Shown here: positions 16,356-24,064 of the stretch, in pieces
Layout of the letters: every line of letters begins with the position of its first letter
Position numbering within the stretch: the stretch's first letter is position 1
NCBI GenBank assembly: GCA_015488755.1
Contig: WFNB01000030.1
Span: 1-34,069 of the forward strand
Direction: 5' to 3'
Length of the DNA: 34,069 nt
DNA from: Gammaproteobacteria bacterium
Lineage (GTDB): Bacteria > Pseudomonadota > Gammaproteobacteria > GRL18
Notes under the pieces: generated by a model
The model's database searches: none
Told to the model about the DNA's origin: nothing
The model's input: only the letters and a program-made list of their open reading frames with translations
Made by a program: the position numbers and the translations under genes

Positions 16356-17918
16356 ATGGATACTAGATACTTATTAAATAGTAAATCACAGACAAATGAC
16401 GCCATTACTGGGCGGGCTTTATCTATGATTTCCTCTGATAAGAAAAATGCAGATATTTTTAAATCTGCATTTGATGATCAGATGGCTAAGAAAAAAAATG
16501 AGCGTACCCATTCAGATAAAAGCTTGCCACAAAACGGCAATGACTTGCCTAAGAAAAAAACTGCCGTTAGTAAAAGCAATGATGAGCAACAAATAGCTAA
16601 AAATAAATCACATAATAATTCTGCTGATCACTTAGATAATGATGATACTTTGTCAGGAAAAGAAGTGGCACGTTTAGACTCTAATGATGATGTTAATGAA
16701 AAAAATAATTCTGAGTTGCAACAATCAAAAGGGGTAGGGCAAGATGATAAGCAGTCTATAAGTGAAGAGAATAGTCAATACCAAAGGGTTGCTGAAGAGA
16801 CAGATGATAGCCTTGATGAAGGTATTTCTGACAAAGTAAAAGCGGATGGTGCTTCCTTGCAAGTTGATGGCTTTTTATTAGCAGAAGGCTCTTTGCAGGC
16901 TGATGGCTCTTTGCAGGCTGATGGCTCTTTACAGGCTGATGGCTCTTTACAGGCTGATGGCTTGTTATTAGCCGCTGTCTCCTCCCAATTGCTTACAGGG
17001 CAATCACTTGACCCTAATGAAAAAACTAAGACAGAGCTTGCCACTAAAGAACTTAATGGTCGTTTTGCTTTAGTTTTGGATACAAAAACACACTCACAAA
17101 CAGATAAAGTATTAGAGGCCACTATTGGTAGTAATTCAGTGAATGCCGGAATGGAAAAAAATGAATCGGCAATGAGTAAAAGTATTGCTGATTTTCAACA
17201 GTTTATTGAAATGTCAAAAAAACATGCCACTATGGGGACTGCAATTGAGAGCGTTAAGTCCTTTGAGCAAAGTGTCAAAAATGAGCAGTTGACTACACAA
17301 TTTCTGGCCAACAATTCTAAGCCCCCTTTATTGCAAACAGCACCTAATACAACCATGACAGCAACACATCTTTTAGGTCAGGTGATCCCTCTTGATAAAG
17401 CCAACAACGCGTTTAATAGTGGCAGTCAATCCTTTTCACAACTTACATCATCACTGGCTGTAAAAGTTGAAGTGGGTAGTGCTGGGTGGAATAAAAGTTT
17501 TTCCAATCAAATTATGATGATGGCAACTAAGGGGATTCAGCATGCAAAAATTAAACTGAACCCCATGAGTCTTGGCCCCGTAGAAGCAATGGTGAAATTA
17601 TCGGGTGAAACAGCCGTGGTTAATTTAAGCTCATTGCATTTGACAACAAAAGAGGCAATGGAAAATGCCATACCAAGACTTAAAGAAATGCTGAATGAGA
17701 ATGGTTTTTCTCAAGTTGATGTGAATATCTTTCAACAAGAGAATAAAGAGCAACATGGAGCGAATTTAGCTTCCAATACAGGTTCAAACAATGAGCATGG
17801 TCAGTCCACTATGCCAGGTGACGAACAATTATCAGAAGACACTATTGACTCTGAAGATAATGCGCAGGCATTAACAACAGATGAACAGGGTTTAACTATT
17901 GTTGATTACTATGCTTAA
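16356..17918 (+). CDS. fliK: Flagellar hook-length control protein FliK
   Basis: The 520-aa protein has a very polar, Asn/Ser/Lys-rich N-terminal ruler and a conserved C-terminal Flg_hook domain at about residues 385-475. That domain includes GIQHAKIKLNPMSLGPVEAMVKLSGE and RLKEMLNENGFSQVDVNIFQQ. FliK is exported, measures the hook and switches export specificity from hook to filament proteins. A run of four SLQADG repeats lies near residue 180. The frame opens at a TTG at 16341; ATG 16356 is preferred, though no strong ribosome-binding site supports either. A sigma-54 promoter precedes it. Confidence 0.92.
   Translation: MDTRYLLNSKSQTNDAITGRALSMISSDKKNADIFKSAFDDQMAKKKNERTHSDKSLPQNGNDLPKKKTAVSKSNDEQQIAKNKSHNNSADHLDNDDTLSGKEVARLDSNDDVNEKNNSELQQSKGVGQDDKQSISEENSQYQRVAEETDDSLDEGISDKVKADGASLQVDGFLLAEGSLQADGSLQADGSLQADGSLQADGLLLAAVSSQLLTGQSLDPNEKTKTELATKELNGRFALVLDTKTHSQTDKVLEATIGSNSVNAGMEKNESAMSKSIADFQQFIEMSKKHATMGTAIESVKSFEQSVKNEQLTTQFLANNSKPPLLQTAPNTTMTATHLLGQVIPLDKANNAFNSGSQSFSQLTSSLAVKVEVGSAGWNKSFSNQIMMMATKGIQHAKIKLNPMSLGPVEAMVKLSGETAVVNLSSLHLTTKEAMENAIPRLKEMLNENGFSQVDVNIFQQENKEQHGANLASNTGSNNEHGQSTMPGDEQLSEDTIDSEDNAQALTTDEQGLTIVDYYA
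16889..16960 (+). repeat. Four tandem 18-bp repeats inside fliK
   Basis: Units start at 16889, 16907, 16925 and 16943 with sequence CTCTTTGCAGGCTGATGG; the last two differ by one base (G to A). They encode repeated SLQADG. Degenerate copies flank the array (FLLAEG before, LLLAA after). The near identity implies recent expansion, and the unit preserves frame, so repeat number could vary the ruler length. Confidence 0.95.
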
Positions 17919-17929
17919 GGAGAATAACA

Positions 17930-18793
17930 ATGGCACAAGTAATAAATACTAATGTATATTCATTAAATGCGCAGAGAAATCTGAATAAAACATCAACGCA
18001 GTTATCGACTGCTTTGCAACGTTTATCTTCAGGTTTAAGGATTAATAGTGCGAAAGATGATGCAGCAGGTCTTGCAATTGCATCACGCTTTACGGCACAA
18101 ATTCGTGGCTATAATCAAGGTGTACGTAATGCTGCTGATGCTATTTCATTAGCTCAGACAGCTGAGGGTGCCTATGATGAAATGGCCAGTAACCTACAGC
18201 GTATTCGTGAACTTGCTGTGCAAGCAGCCAATGCCACTAATAGTTCAACCGATAGACAAGCGATTCAAACAGAAATTTCTGATTTGAAAGCTGAAATTGT
18301 TCGGGTAACACATACTCAGTTCAATGGTGTTGAAGTGATTGGTGTCGATGCAGGATCATTCTACTTTCAAGTGGGTCCTAATGGTGTGGCTTCAATTGAT
18401 GGCATTACGGTTAATACGGTTAATGTCGCTGCTGCGAATGAATTTACCCAAATGCAGGGTGCTTCAGCAACGGTTTATACTGCTAATGCGGGTGCAACGG
18501 CAAATGTTACCGCGGCACTGAGTTTGATTGGACGCACGGATAATTTATTGCAAGTGATTAATACTCAACGAGCCATTTTAGGTGCCACTCAAAACCGCTT
18601 TGAATCCGTTATTAGAAATGGTGAAAATATTGCAGAGCAGCTTTCTGCCTCACGTTCACGCATTCAAGATGCTGATTTTGCCAAGGAAACAGCCGCTTTA
18701 ACCAAAGCTCAAATATTGCAACAAGCGGGTACCACGGTATTATCTCAGGCTAACGCGGTGCCTCAGAGTGTTTTAGCCCTACTACAAGGCTAG
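17930..18793 (+). CDS. Flagellin, copy 2
   Basis: This 287-aa flagellin has complete D0/D1 ends: MAQVINTNVYSLNAQRNLNKT, then RLSSGLRINSAKDDAAGLAIASR, and at the C-terminus ASRSRIQDADFAKETAALTKAQ, ending VPQSVLALLQG. The N-terminal 130 residues are nearly the same as in copy 1 and the middle differs, so the two arose by duplication. It follows fliK by 11 bases with AAGGAG as ribosome-binding site and has no room for its own promoter outside fliK. It would thus be read from the fliK sigma-54 promoter, before FliA-dependent flagellin. It could be a basal or minor filament subunit; that is inference. Confidence 0.96.
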   Translation: MAQVINTNVYSLNAQRNLNKTSTQLSTALQRLSSGLRINSAKDDAAGLAIASRFTAQIRGYNQGVRNAADAISLAQTAEGAYDEMASNLQRIRELAVQAANATNSSTDRQAIQTEISDLKAEIVRVTHTQFNGVEVIGVDAGSFYFQVGPNGVASIDGITVNTVNVAAANEFTQMQGASATVYTANAGATANVTAALSLIGRTDNLLQVINTQRAILGATQNRFESVIRNGENIAEQLSASRSRIQDADFAKETAALTKAQILQQAGTTVLSQANAVPQSVLALLQG

Positions 18794-18833
18794 TGGTTAA
18801 TGTTTGGTAATGACTTGATATGGGGTTAGTAAT

Positions 18834-19445
18834 ATGACCGCAATAAATCAACATGCTCTGGCAGACAATCGTTCAGTTGATGATTTAAGTCGTCATCCGG
18901 AAGATAAAAAAGTTGCTAATGCCTTATATGGAAAATCAGTAGTAAATGATGATAGCCATGACTCAATTATGGGGACGGTTAGTATTTCATTTAATGCCCA
19001 AATGAGGCTAAGAGCATACCAAGATCAAACTATTTCACCAACACTGAGTACTGAGTTGCTGTCAGTTGATCCTCTAGTGCCACCCAAAGAGTCCACTTCT
19101 ATTGCTGAAAAGAGTGTTTCTGAAAAGACAGCTCACATCAACAGTAGTGATCCTATGGGCAAGCTAAATTCATCAAATAAGAGTCATTTTTCTAATAAGA
19201 TAAATCAAATTCTCTCTGAGGTTGAACAAAATATTGTGCAAACATCAGAACCAGGCTATCGATATTTAGTTAATATGCTCAATAACTATCAAGCTGATGT
19301 TGAAAATCCTGAACAATTACAGGAGATTATGCGTAAGGAAGAATTTTATTTAAAGCGTAGAAAAGCCTTTATGGAAAGTGCAGAATTTCAAAGCCATAGC
19401 CAAGTATTAAGCCAATTTTCTAATATTATTGCTCGCCAGCAATAG
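18834..19445 (+). CDS. Hypothetical protein downstream of flagellin 2
   Basis: I do not recognise this 203-aa protein. The first 120 residues are polar and probably disordered. The C-terminal 85 residues look folded and helical (NKINQILSEVEQNIVQTSEPGYRYLVNMLNNY, then QLQEIMRKEEFYLKRRKAFMESAEFQSHSQVLSQF). There is no signal peptide, membrane segment or cysteine. It lies 40 bases after flagellin 2 and just before a weak hairpin, so it probably belongs to the fliK-flagellin transcript. The disordered N-terminus with a helical C-terminus would suit an exported substrate or chaperone-like partner, but that is only an inference. Confidence 0.75.
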   Translation: MTAINQHALADNRSVDDLSRHPEDKKVANALYGKSVVNDDSHDSIMGTVSISFNAQMRLRAYQDQTISPTLSTELLSVDPLVPPKESTSIAEKSVSEKTAHINSSDPMGKLNSSNKSHFSNKINQILSEVEQNIVQTSEPGYRYLVNMLNNYQADVENPEQLQEIMRKEEFYLKRRKAFMESAEFQSHSQVLSQFSNIIARQQ

Positions 19446-19481
19446 TCTATTTAAAGCCAATCAAAAAACTTTTCAAATTAG

Positions 19482-19506
19482 TAAGCATAATTGCTTATTT
19501 TGTTCT
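19482..19506 (+). terminator. Weak hairpin with T-rich tail
   Basis: TAAGCA (19482-19487), loop TAAT, TGCTTA (19492-19497), followed by TTTTGTTCT. A 6-bp stem is short for a terminator, but it lies where the fliK-flagellin transcript should end and ahead of a new FliA-type promoter. Confidence 0.4.
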
Positions 19507-19578
19507 ATAACTTTAGCTAAGAGATTTTTGAGTAAATGGACATCTCTAATGAGTGTTCTTTTTATTGTTTAAAACATC

Positions 19579-19605
19579 TAAAGAATTTTACTATGATGCC
19601 GAAGC
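19579..19605 (+). promoter_or_regulatory. FliA (sigma-28) promoter of the chemoreceptor-like / ODP pair
   Basis: TAAAGAAT (19579-19586), exactly 11 bases, GCCGAAGC (19598-19605). The TAAAG core and GCCGA core both match the FliA consensus with ideal spacing. It lies 54 bases ahead of ATG 19659 in an otherwise gene-free 213-base gap and ties the two downstream genes to the late motility and chemotaxis regulon. Confidence 0.75.
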
Positions 19606-19658
19606 TATATACAGAGTCTTTATCTTATAATAGGTTCATCTTTGAATAGGTTATCGTT

Positions 19659-20285
19659 ATGTCGCTAAATAAGAAGAAAATGGATCCCAGTGCTCGACAG
19701 TTTTTAGCCGTGGCTTCTGTGCAGGCAGAATTGTTTGCTGTTAAGCAGATCTCAAAACGAATATCCTTAAGTGCTAAAAATGCTAAGGCAATTGCTGCAA
19801 GAGCAGGGAGTCAGGCAATGGGCTTTCACCCTATTACTGATTTTATTGATGATGTAGCGATTAATATCACTCAACTGGTTGAGAAAATTAATGCTGAGGC
19901 CTTAAAATTGTCGAGTTTTGCTATTTCTAATCGCAATCGTTCTAAGACGATAGGACAAATGAATGCAGCAAGAAAAGAAATGCTTAACTATGCCGATCAT
20001 GATGGTATGAAAAAGCGCTTAATTGAATTAGAAAAGAAGAAAAAGCAATTTTTAATTGATTACAACCGAAAAAATACGGACTTATTAGAACTCTTAGCTG
20101 AAATTAGAACACAATTGCAAGCTGCGGAGATGATCTGTACGACATCTCGGACAGAAGCAACCAGAGCGGGTGATTTTCAGTCGAACTTAGAAGTCGTTGC
20201 TGATGAAGTTTCCATTGCTGTGAAGAATATTAAAGATACCCTGCAAAGCAGTAAATATCATTTATCACAACTATCGTTACGCTAA
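19659..20285 (+). CDS. Soluble coiled-coil protein with two chemoreceptor-tip-like segments
   Basis: This 208-aa protein has no membrane segment or sensor domain and is predicted helical throughout. Residues 34-78 (RISLSAKNAKAIAARAG, then GF and a DFIDDVAINITQLVEKI helix) align by eye with the hairpin tip of methyl-accepting chemotaxis proteins (NILALNAAVEAARAGxxGRGF). A second match lies at 158-196: TEATRAG, then VVADEVSIAVKNIKDTL, compared with EAARAG and VVADEV. Between them is a Lys-rich coiled coil with ELEKKKKQFLIDY. It looks like a degenerate cytoplasmic chemoreceptor or a CheA/CheW-array accessory protein. A FliA-type promoter precedes it and an ODP oxygen-sensor gene follows 75 bases later. 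Family membership is inferred; homology search is needed for certainty. Confidence 0.6.
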   Translation: MSLNKKKMDPSARQFLAVASVQAELFAVKQISKRISLSAKNAKAIAARAGSQAMGFHPITDFIDDVAINITQLVEKINAEALKLSSFAISNRNRSKTIGQMNAARKEMLNYADHDGMKKRLIELEKKKKQFLIDYNRKNTDLLELLAEIRTQLQAAEMICTTSRTEATRAGDFQSNLEVVADEVSIAVKNIKDTLQSSKYHLSQLSLR

Positions 20286-20360
20286 TGCAATCAATACACA
20301 AATTAATTCTTATCCCTAAAGCCTGAAGGCAAATCATTTACCTGATTAGAGAATATTATA

Positions 20361-21098
20361 ATGATCACACAAACACTATACGATGGCAGCTATCAATGGA
20401 TTGTTATGGGACGAGATCCTGACAAACCAGAAAAAATTATTGATACCAATCAATATATAGTTAAAGATGGTGAGCGGACACTATTGATTGATCCAGGTGG
20501 TATGGAGATATTTTCTTCTGTGCTTGCGGCCACCTTAAGTGTCTCAAAACTAGAAAATATTACCGATATTTTTGCCTCACATCAAGATCCGGATATTATT
20601 TCCTCGCTTGGTTTATGGCATGAGATGCTACCTGAGGTGAATCTTCATGCTTCGGCTATATGGGAAGGTTTTATTCGTCACTTTAGTAGTGGCGATGTAA
20701 GCTATGTGCCCATTCCAGACAAGGGTGGCAGTATTCGCTTAGAGTCCGTTGAGTTACAGTTTATCCCAGCTCATTACTTACACTCCTCGGCTAATTTTAA
20801 TGTTTATGATCCCAATGCTAAAATTTTAATGAGTGGTGATATTGGTGCCGCACTGGAAGAGCCGGGAGCGCCCTTATTTGTGGATGATTTTAATTCTCAT
20901 AAAGATAAAATGCACTATTTTCATAAGCGTTGGATGCCCTCAAATGAAGCTAAAAAGGATTGGGTTCGTCGAGTGAGAGAATTAGATATTGAGATTATGG
21001 CACCCCAACATGGACGTATGTTTAAAGGTGATGATGTTAAGCGCTTTCTTGATTGGTTTGAAGCTTTAGATGTCGGTATTGCTATTCATGGTGGTTAA
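20361..21098 (+). CDS. ODP-type oxygen-binding di-iron protein (metallo-beta-lactamase fold)
   Basis: The 245-aa protein has the beta-lactamase fold of flavodiiron proteins without the flavodoxin domain. Likely metal ligands are His74, Asp76 and Asp78 in ASHQDPDI (the H-x-D/E-x-D motif), His138 in PAHYLH, Asp160 in LMSGDIGA and His217 in APQHGRMF. This pattern and size match the ODP family. Its characterised member in Treponema denticola binds oxygen at a di-iron site and is linked to a cytoplasmic chemoreceptor for taxis. Here the gene lies directly after a chemoreceptor-like protein, with a FliA promoter ahead of the pair. An enzymatic role in nitric oxide or oxygen reduction is the alternative. 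Confidence 0.85.
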   Translation: MITQTLYDGSYQWIVMGRDPDKPEKIIDTNQYIVKDGERTLLIDPGGMEIFSSVLAATLSVSKLENITDIFASHQDPDIISSLGLWHEMLPEVNLHASAIWEGFIRHFSSGDVSYVPIPDKGGSIRLESVELQFIPAHYLHSSANFNVYDPNAKILMSGDIGAALEEPGAPLFVDDFNSHKDKMHYFHKRWMPSNEAKKDWVRRVRELDIEIMAPQHGRMFKGDDVKRFLDWFEALDVGIAIHGG

Positions 21099-21159
21099 AT
21101 AGATTGGTCTCAGGATATAGAATTATACGTGGTGTCAATTTTTTTGGCTGTGGGCACTT

Positions 21160-22119
21160 CTAAGCAAACTGTTGGCTGAATTTCCTAATAAAGACACTCA
21201 GTTCATGCTCTGCTAGATGATTAATACCCGCTGCGGCTTTTCTACCACCTCCGCTGGTAAATTGACGACAGAGTTCATCGGCCCCTGTTTTGTTATTTAA
21301 AGGGGCACGTACACTGACTAAAAATCCCTTATCATTATTTTGTGTTAAGACGGCATGTGCTCGCTGGGGAAATTGATTAGCCAACCCGTTACTGAAAACC
21401 CCACTGATGCGCCTTGCCCAAGCCTGATTAGGAAGTATGAAAACGGCGATTGCTGCTGTTTGATGCTCGGCTTGAATCTTGGCTACATGGGCATTGTCTT
21501 CATTATAGCCAGATTGCAGAGTGGGGTAGATAGAGCCTTTATCAGCCACGACATCAAGAGGGCTTTGATAGTTATATAAGGCTTTGAATAAGGCATCAGG
21601 AGCAAAGTGAAGATCATCACAACTGGCACCATAGCCATTATAATTGAGGTAAATGCCTAGTGATTGTAATTGCTCAATGCTGTTTGAATCAAGGGCATGT
21701 GCTTTTGCCAGTGCTTGTGCAGAGGCGTTTAAGTTATCACCAAAAGCCCCTGTTATGGCCCAAAGGGGGTACTTATTTTGTAAGTGTTGGTTCATTAATA
21801 AACTGGTGCAAGTATTGGCTTGAGTATCAATGAGTGTATGCAGTTGGTCATTATCAGGAATATCACCACAGAAATGATGATCAACATAAAATATCTGTGC
21901 GCCAGCAGTTAAATTTCTGTTGAGATCAGAGCGATTTTTGTCCAGAGAAATATCCAATACGGTGATCTGATCGCCTGCACTAGCATGCACCTTTGCTAAT
22001 AATTGAATATCACGTTTTATGCCGGTGATCAGTTGAGACTGACAGGGGGTATTTTGCCTGAGTTGCACCAAGGCACAGATACCATCGGCATCGCCATTAA
22101 ATACATCGTATATTGTCAT
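21160..22119 (-). CDS. DHH-family phosphoesterase (NrnA-like)
   Basis: This 319-aa protein has the DHH motifs in order: FNGDADGICA (motif I, about residue 8), VLDISLDKN (II), YVDHHF (III, the DHH signature near 80) and AFGDN (IV). A DHHA1 domain follows with SGGGRKAAAGINHL in place of GGGHxxAAG. It should be a metal-dependent phosphoesterase. Length and layout are NrnA-like, and NrnA degrades short RNA and dephosphorylates pAp. The start overlaps the stop of the upstream APS kinase gene by 4 bases (ATGA), so the two are translationally coupled. PAP is the by-product of PAPS use, so a pAp phosphatase role is reasonable but inferred. Confidence 0.85.
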   Translation of the reverse strand: MTIYDVFNGDADGICALVQLRQNTPCQSQLITGIKRDIQLLAKVHASAGDQITVLDISLDKNRSDLNRNLTAGAQIFYVDHHFCGDIPDNDQLHTLIDTQANTCTSLLMNQHLQNKYPLWAITGAFGDNLNASAQALAKAHALDSNSIEQLQSLGIYLNYNGYGASCDDLHFAPDALFKALYNYQSPLDVVADKGSIYPTLQSGYNEDNAHVAKIQAEHQTAAIAVFILPNQAWARRISGVFSNGLANQFPQRAHAVLTQNNDKGFLVSVRAPLNNKTGADELCRQFTSGGGRKAAAGINHLAEHELSVFIRKFSQQFA

Positions 22120-23870
22120 CTGGGATCGTTACACTGCTGTGCTGTGTCAATAAAACCTTCACGAAATAAATATAAATAGATTTCCTGAGCGGCTTCCATA
22201 GGAGAAAGGTGGGTGGTATCAATTCTGATTTCAGGTGAGTCAGGTGTTTCATAAGGATCACTAATACCGGTAAACTCAGCAATGATACCTTTTCTGGCTT
22301 TGGCATAGAGCCCTTTTCTATCCCTTGACTCGCATACTTCTAATGGGGTGGCTATGTGGATTTCAATATAGGCACCGTATTGTTCAATCAAGGTACGAGC
22401 CTCTAAACGCATTTGTGCATAAGGTGCAATGGGTGCGCAAATGGCAATACCGCCATTTTTACTGATTTCGTTGGCAACAAAACTGATACGGCGGACATTA
22501 ATATTGCGATCTTTTTTAGAAAAGCCCAATTCACTGGATAAATTATGGCGTACAATATCACCATCAAGTAACGTAACGGGACGAGTACCTAACTCAATCA
22601 TTTTGGCATAAATAATTTTTGCCAAGGTGGATTTTCCAGAGCCAGATAAGCCAGTAAAAAATAAAGTGAAGCCCTGATGACATCGAGCAGGATACGCTCT
22701 GCTTAAGGCGTTTAATACTTCAGGATAACTGAACCAGCTTGGAATAGCCTCATTATTATAAAGTAACTGTTTGACATCACCATCTGAGAGCATCGTACTA
22801 TTAAGTGCCTCATTATTAATAGTCGATAGAGGAAGAAAGGTCTTTTTTTCAGCAACATAACGAGTTTCTTCTATTGCAATAATGGTGAGTTCCAATTCAT
22901 CCGCAAATTGACTGACATAATGTTGGGCGGCCGTTGCTGAATAGAATTTTTCATCGCTCTCTTGCGGTACCTGAGTAATGATAGGAGGTGATGCATGATT
23001 AGGTCCAATCAATATATGTGTACAGCCATAATTCTTATTGATAATGGCATGCCATAGCGCTTCTTTAGGACCAGCCATTCGCATGGCCAGAGGTAATAAT
23101 GACATCATAGCCAGATTATCTGGATAATATTTCTGTATGGCTTGATAGCAATGAACACGGGCATAATAATCCAAATCTCCGGGTTTGGTTACACCAACTG
23201 TCGGATGAATTAAAATATGAGCCTGAGCCTTTCGGGCTGCTTGCAATGTAATGTAATGATGTACTCTATGCATTGGCTGACTGGTTTGAAAGGCCATTAC
23301 CTTGCGCCAACCTCGTTGCTTAAAACGTGTTTTTAATTTTTCTGGTGAAGACCATAACGTTTCAAAATCAAAATGAGAGGGCTCTTCTATACCTTCTATT
23401 TGGCCGCCAACATAATAAGCCTCTGTGGTGTTAAATAAATAATGAACACCGGGGTGAGCCTCTGATGTCGTGCCATAGACACTCTGTGCCTCTTGTTTTT
23501 TGTCGGCCTGCCAAATATCAGAAATGGTTAATACGGCGGGCATAAAACCTTCGGTATCACGTAGGGCAATTTTATCTCCAGAGTGTAATGTTTTTGCTAA
23601 GGTTTCACTAATATCTAAAATAATAGGTATGGGCCATAGCTGCCCATCGGGTAGACGTGTCTTTTGGATAACACAATGGTAGGTGTGTTCATCCATATAA
23701 CCGGTTAAAGGAGACATACCACCGGTAATGAGCATTTCAAGATCACAAAGTTGGCGCTTATTGAGTGTAATGGAGCTAAAGTGTTCGGATTGTGACTTTA
23801 GTGTTTCAGCTGTCTCATATGCAACAATAAGATTGGTGATACGCTTATTCTTGGGCATAAAATGTGACAT
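22116..23870 (-). CDS. Two-domain ATP sulfurylase-like / APS kinase (annotated as bifunctional Sat/CysC)
   Basis: The 584-aa protein has an ATP sulfurylase-like N-terminal domain (about 1-390) and an APS kinase domain (about 398-584). The kinase is intact: P-loop GLSGSGKST (407-415), LLDGDIVRHNLSSELGFSKKDR and ISDPYETPDSPEI. In the sulfurylase domain the fold-defining stretches are kept (GMSPLTGYM, HPTVGVTKPGD, LPLAMRMAGPKEALWHAIINKNYGCTH). However, the substrate motifs are changed: QTRNPMHRAH is QTSQPMHRVH (195-204) and GRDHAG is GPNHAS (289-294), losing both conserved arginines. A similar protein from Thiobacillus denitrificans (Tbd_0210) is a two-domain APS kinase without sulfurylase activity. 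I therefore expect PAPS synthesis from APS, not APS formation. Confidence 0.9.
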   Translation of the reverse strand: MSHFMPKNKRITNLIVAYETAETLKSQSEHFSSITLNKRQLCDLEMLITGGMSPLTGYMDEHTYHCVIQKTRLPDGQLWPIPIILDISETLAKTLHSGDKIALRDTEGFMPAVLTISDIWQADKKQEAQSVYGTTSEAHPGVHYLFNTTEAYYVGGQIEGIEEPSHFDFETLWSSPEKLKTRFKQRGWRKVMAFQTSQPMHRVHHYITLQAARKAQAHILIHPTVGVTKPGDLDYYARVHCYQAIQKYYPDNLAMMSLLPLAMRMAGPKEALWHAIINKNYGCTHILIGPNHASPPIITQVPQESDEKFYSATAAQHYVSQFADELELTIIAIEETRYVAEKKTFLPLSTINNEALNSTMLSDGDVKQLLYNNEAIPSWFSYPEVLNALSRAYPARCHQGFTLFFTGLSGSGKSTLAKIIYAKMIELGTRPVTLLDGDIVRHNLSSELGFSKKDRNINVRRISFVANEISKNGGIAICAPIAPYAQMRLEARTLIEQYGAYIEIHIATPLEVCESRDRKGLYAKARKGIIAEFTGISDPYETPDSPEIRIDTTHLSPMEAAQEIYLYLFREGFIDTAQQCNDPR

Positions 23871-24064
23871 GAAATGGTATCCTAAACAAGTAAAATAGGC
23901 ATTATAACCAATCTATTTAGAAATGTATTAACTTGAATAATTAGAATTATTCAGGCTTTGCTCAGAAAAAAATTTATTTACATTTAAGCCAAGAATTTCA
24001 TGTGCTGGAACAGAGAATATGCTATTATATTAGTATACCCAAACAATCAATTTAGGAGGCTTTA

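Noticed and set aside
16775-17122. 115-aa leftward frame rich in SACKEP repeats
   Set aside because: Antisense shadow of the fliK 18-bp repeats.
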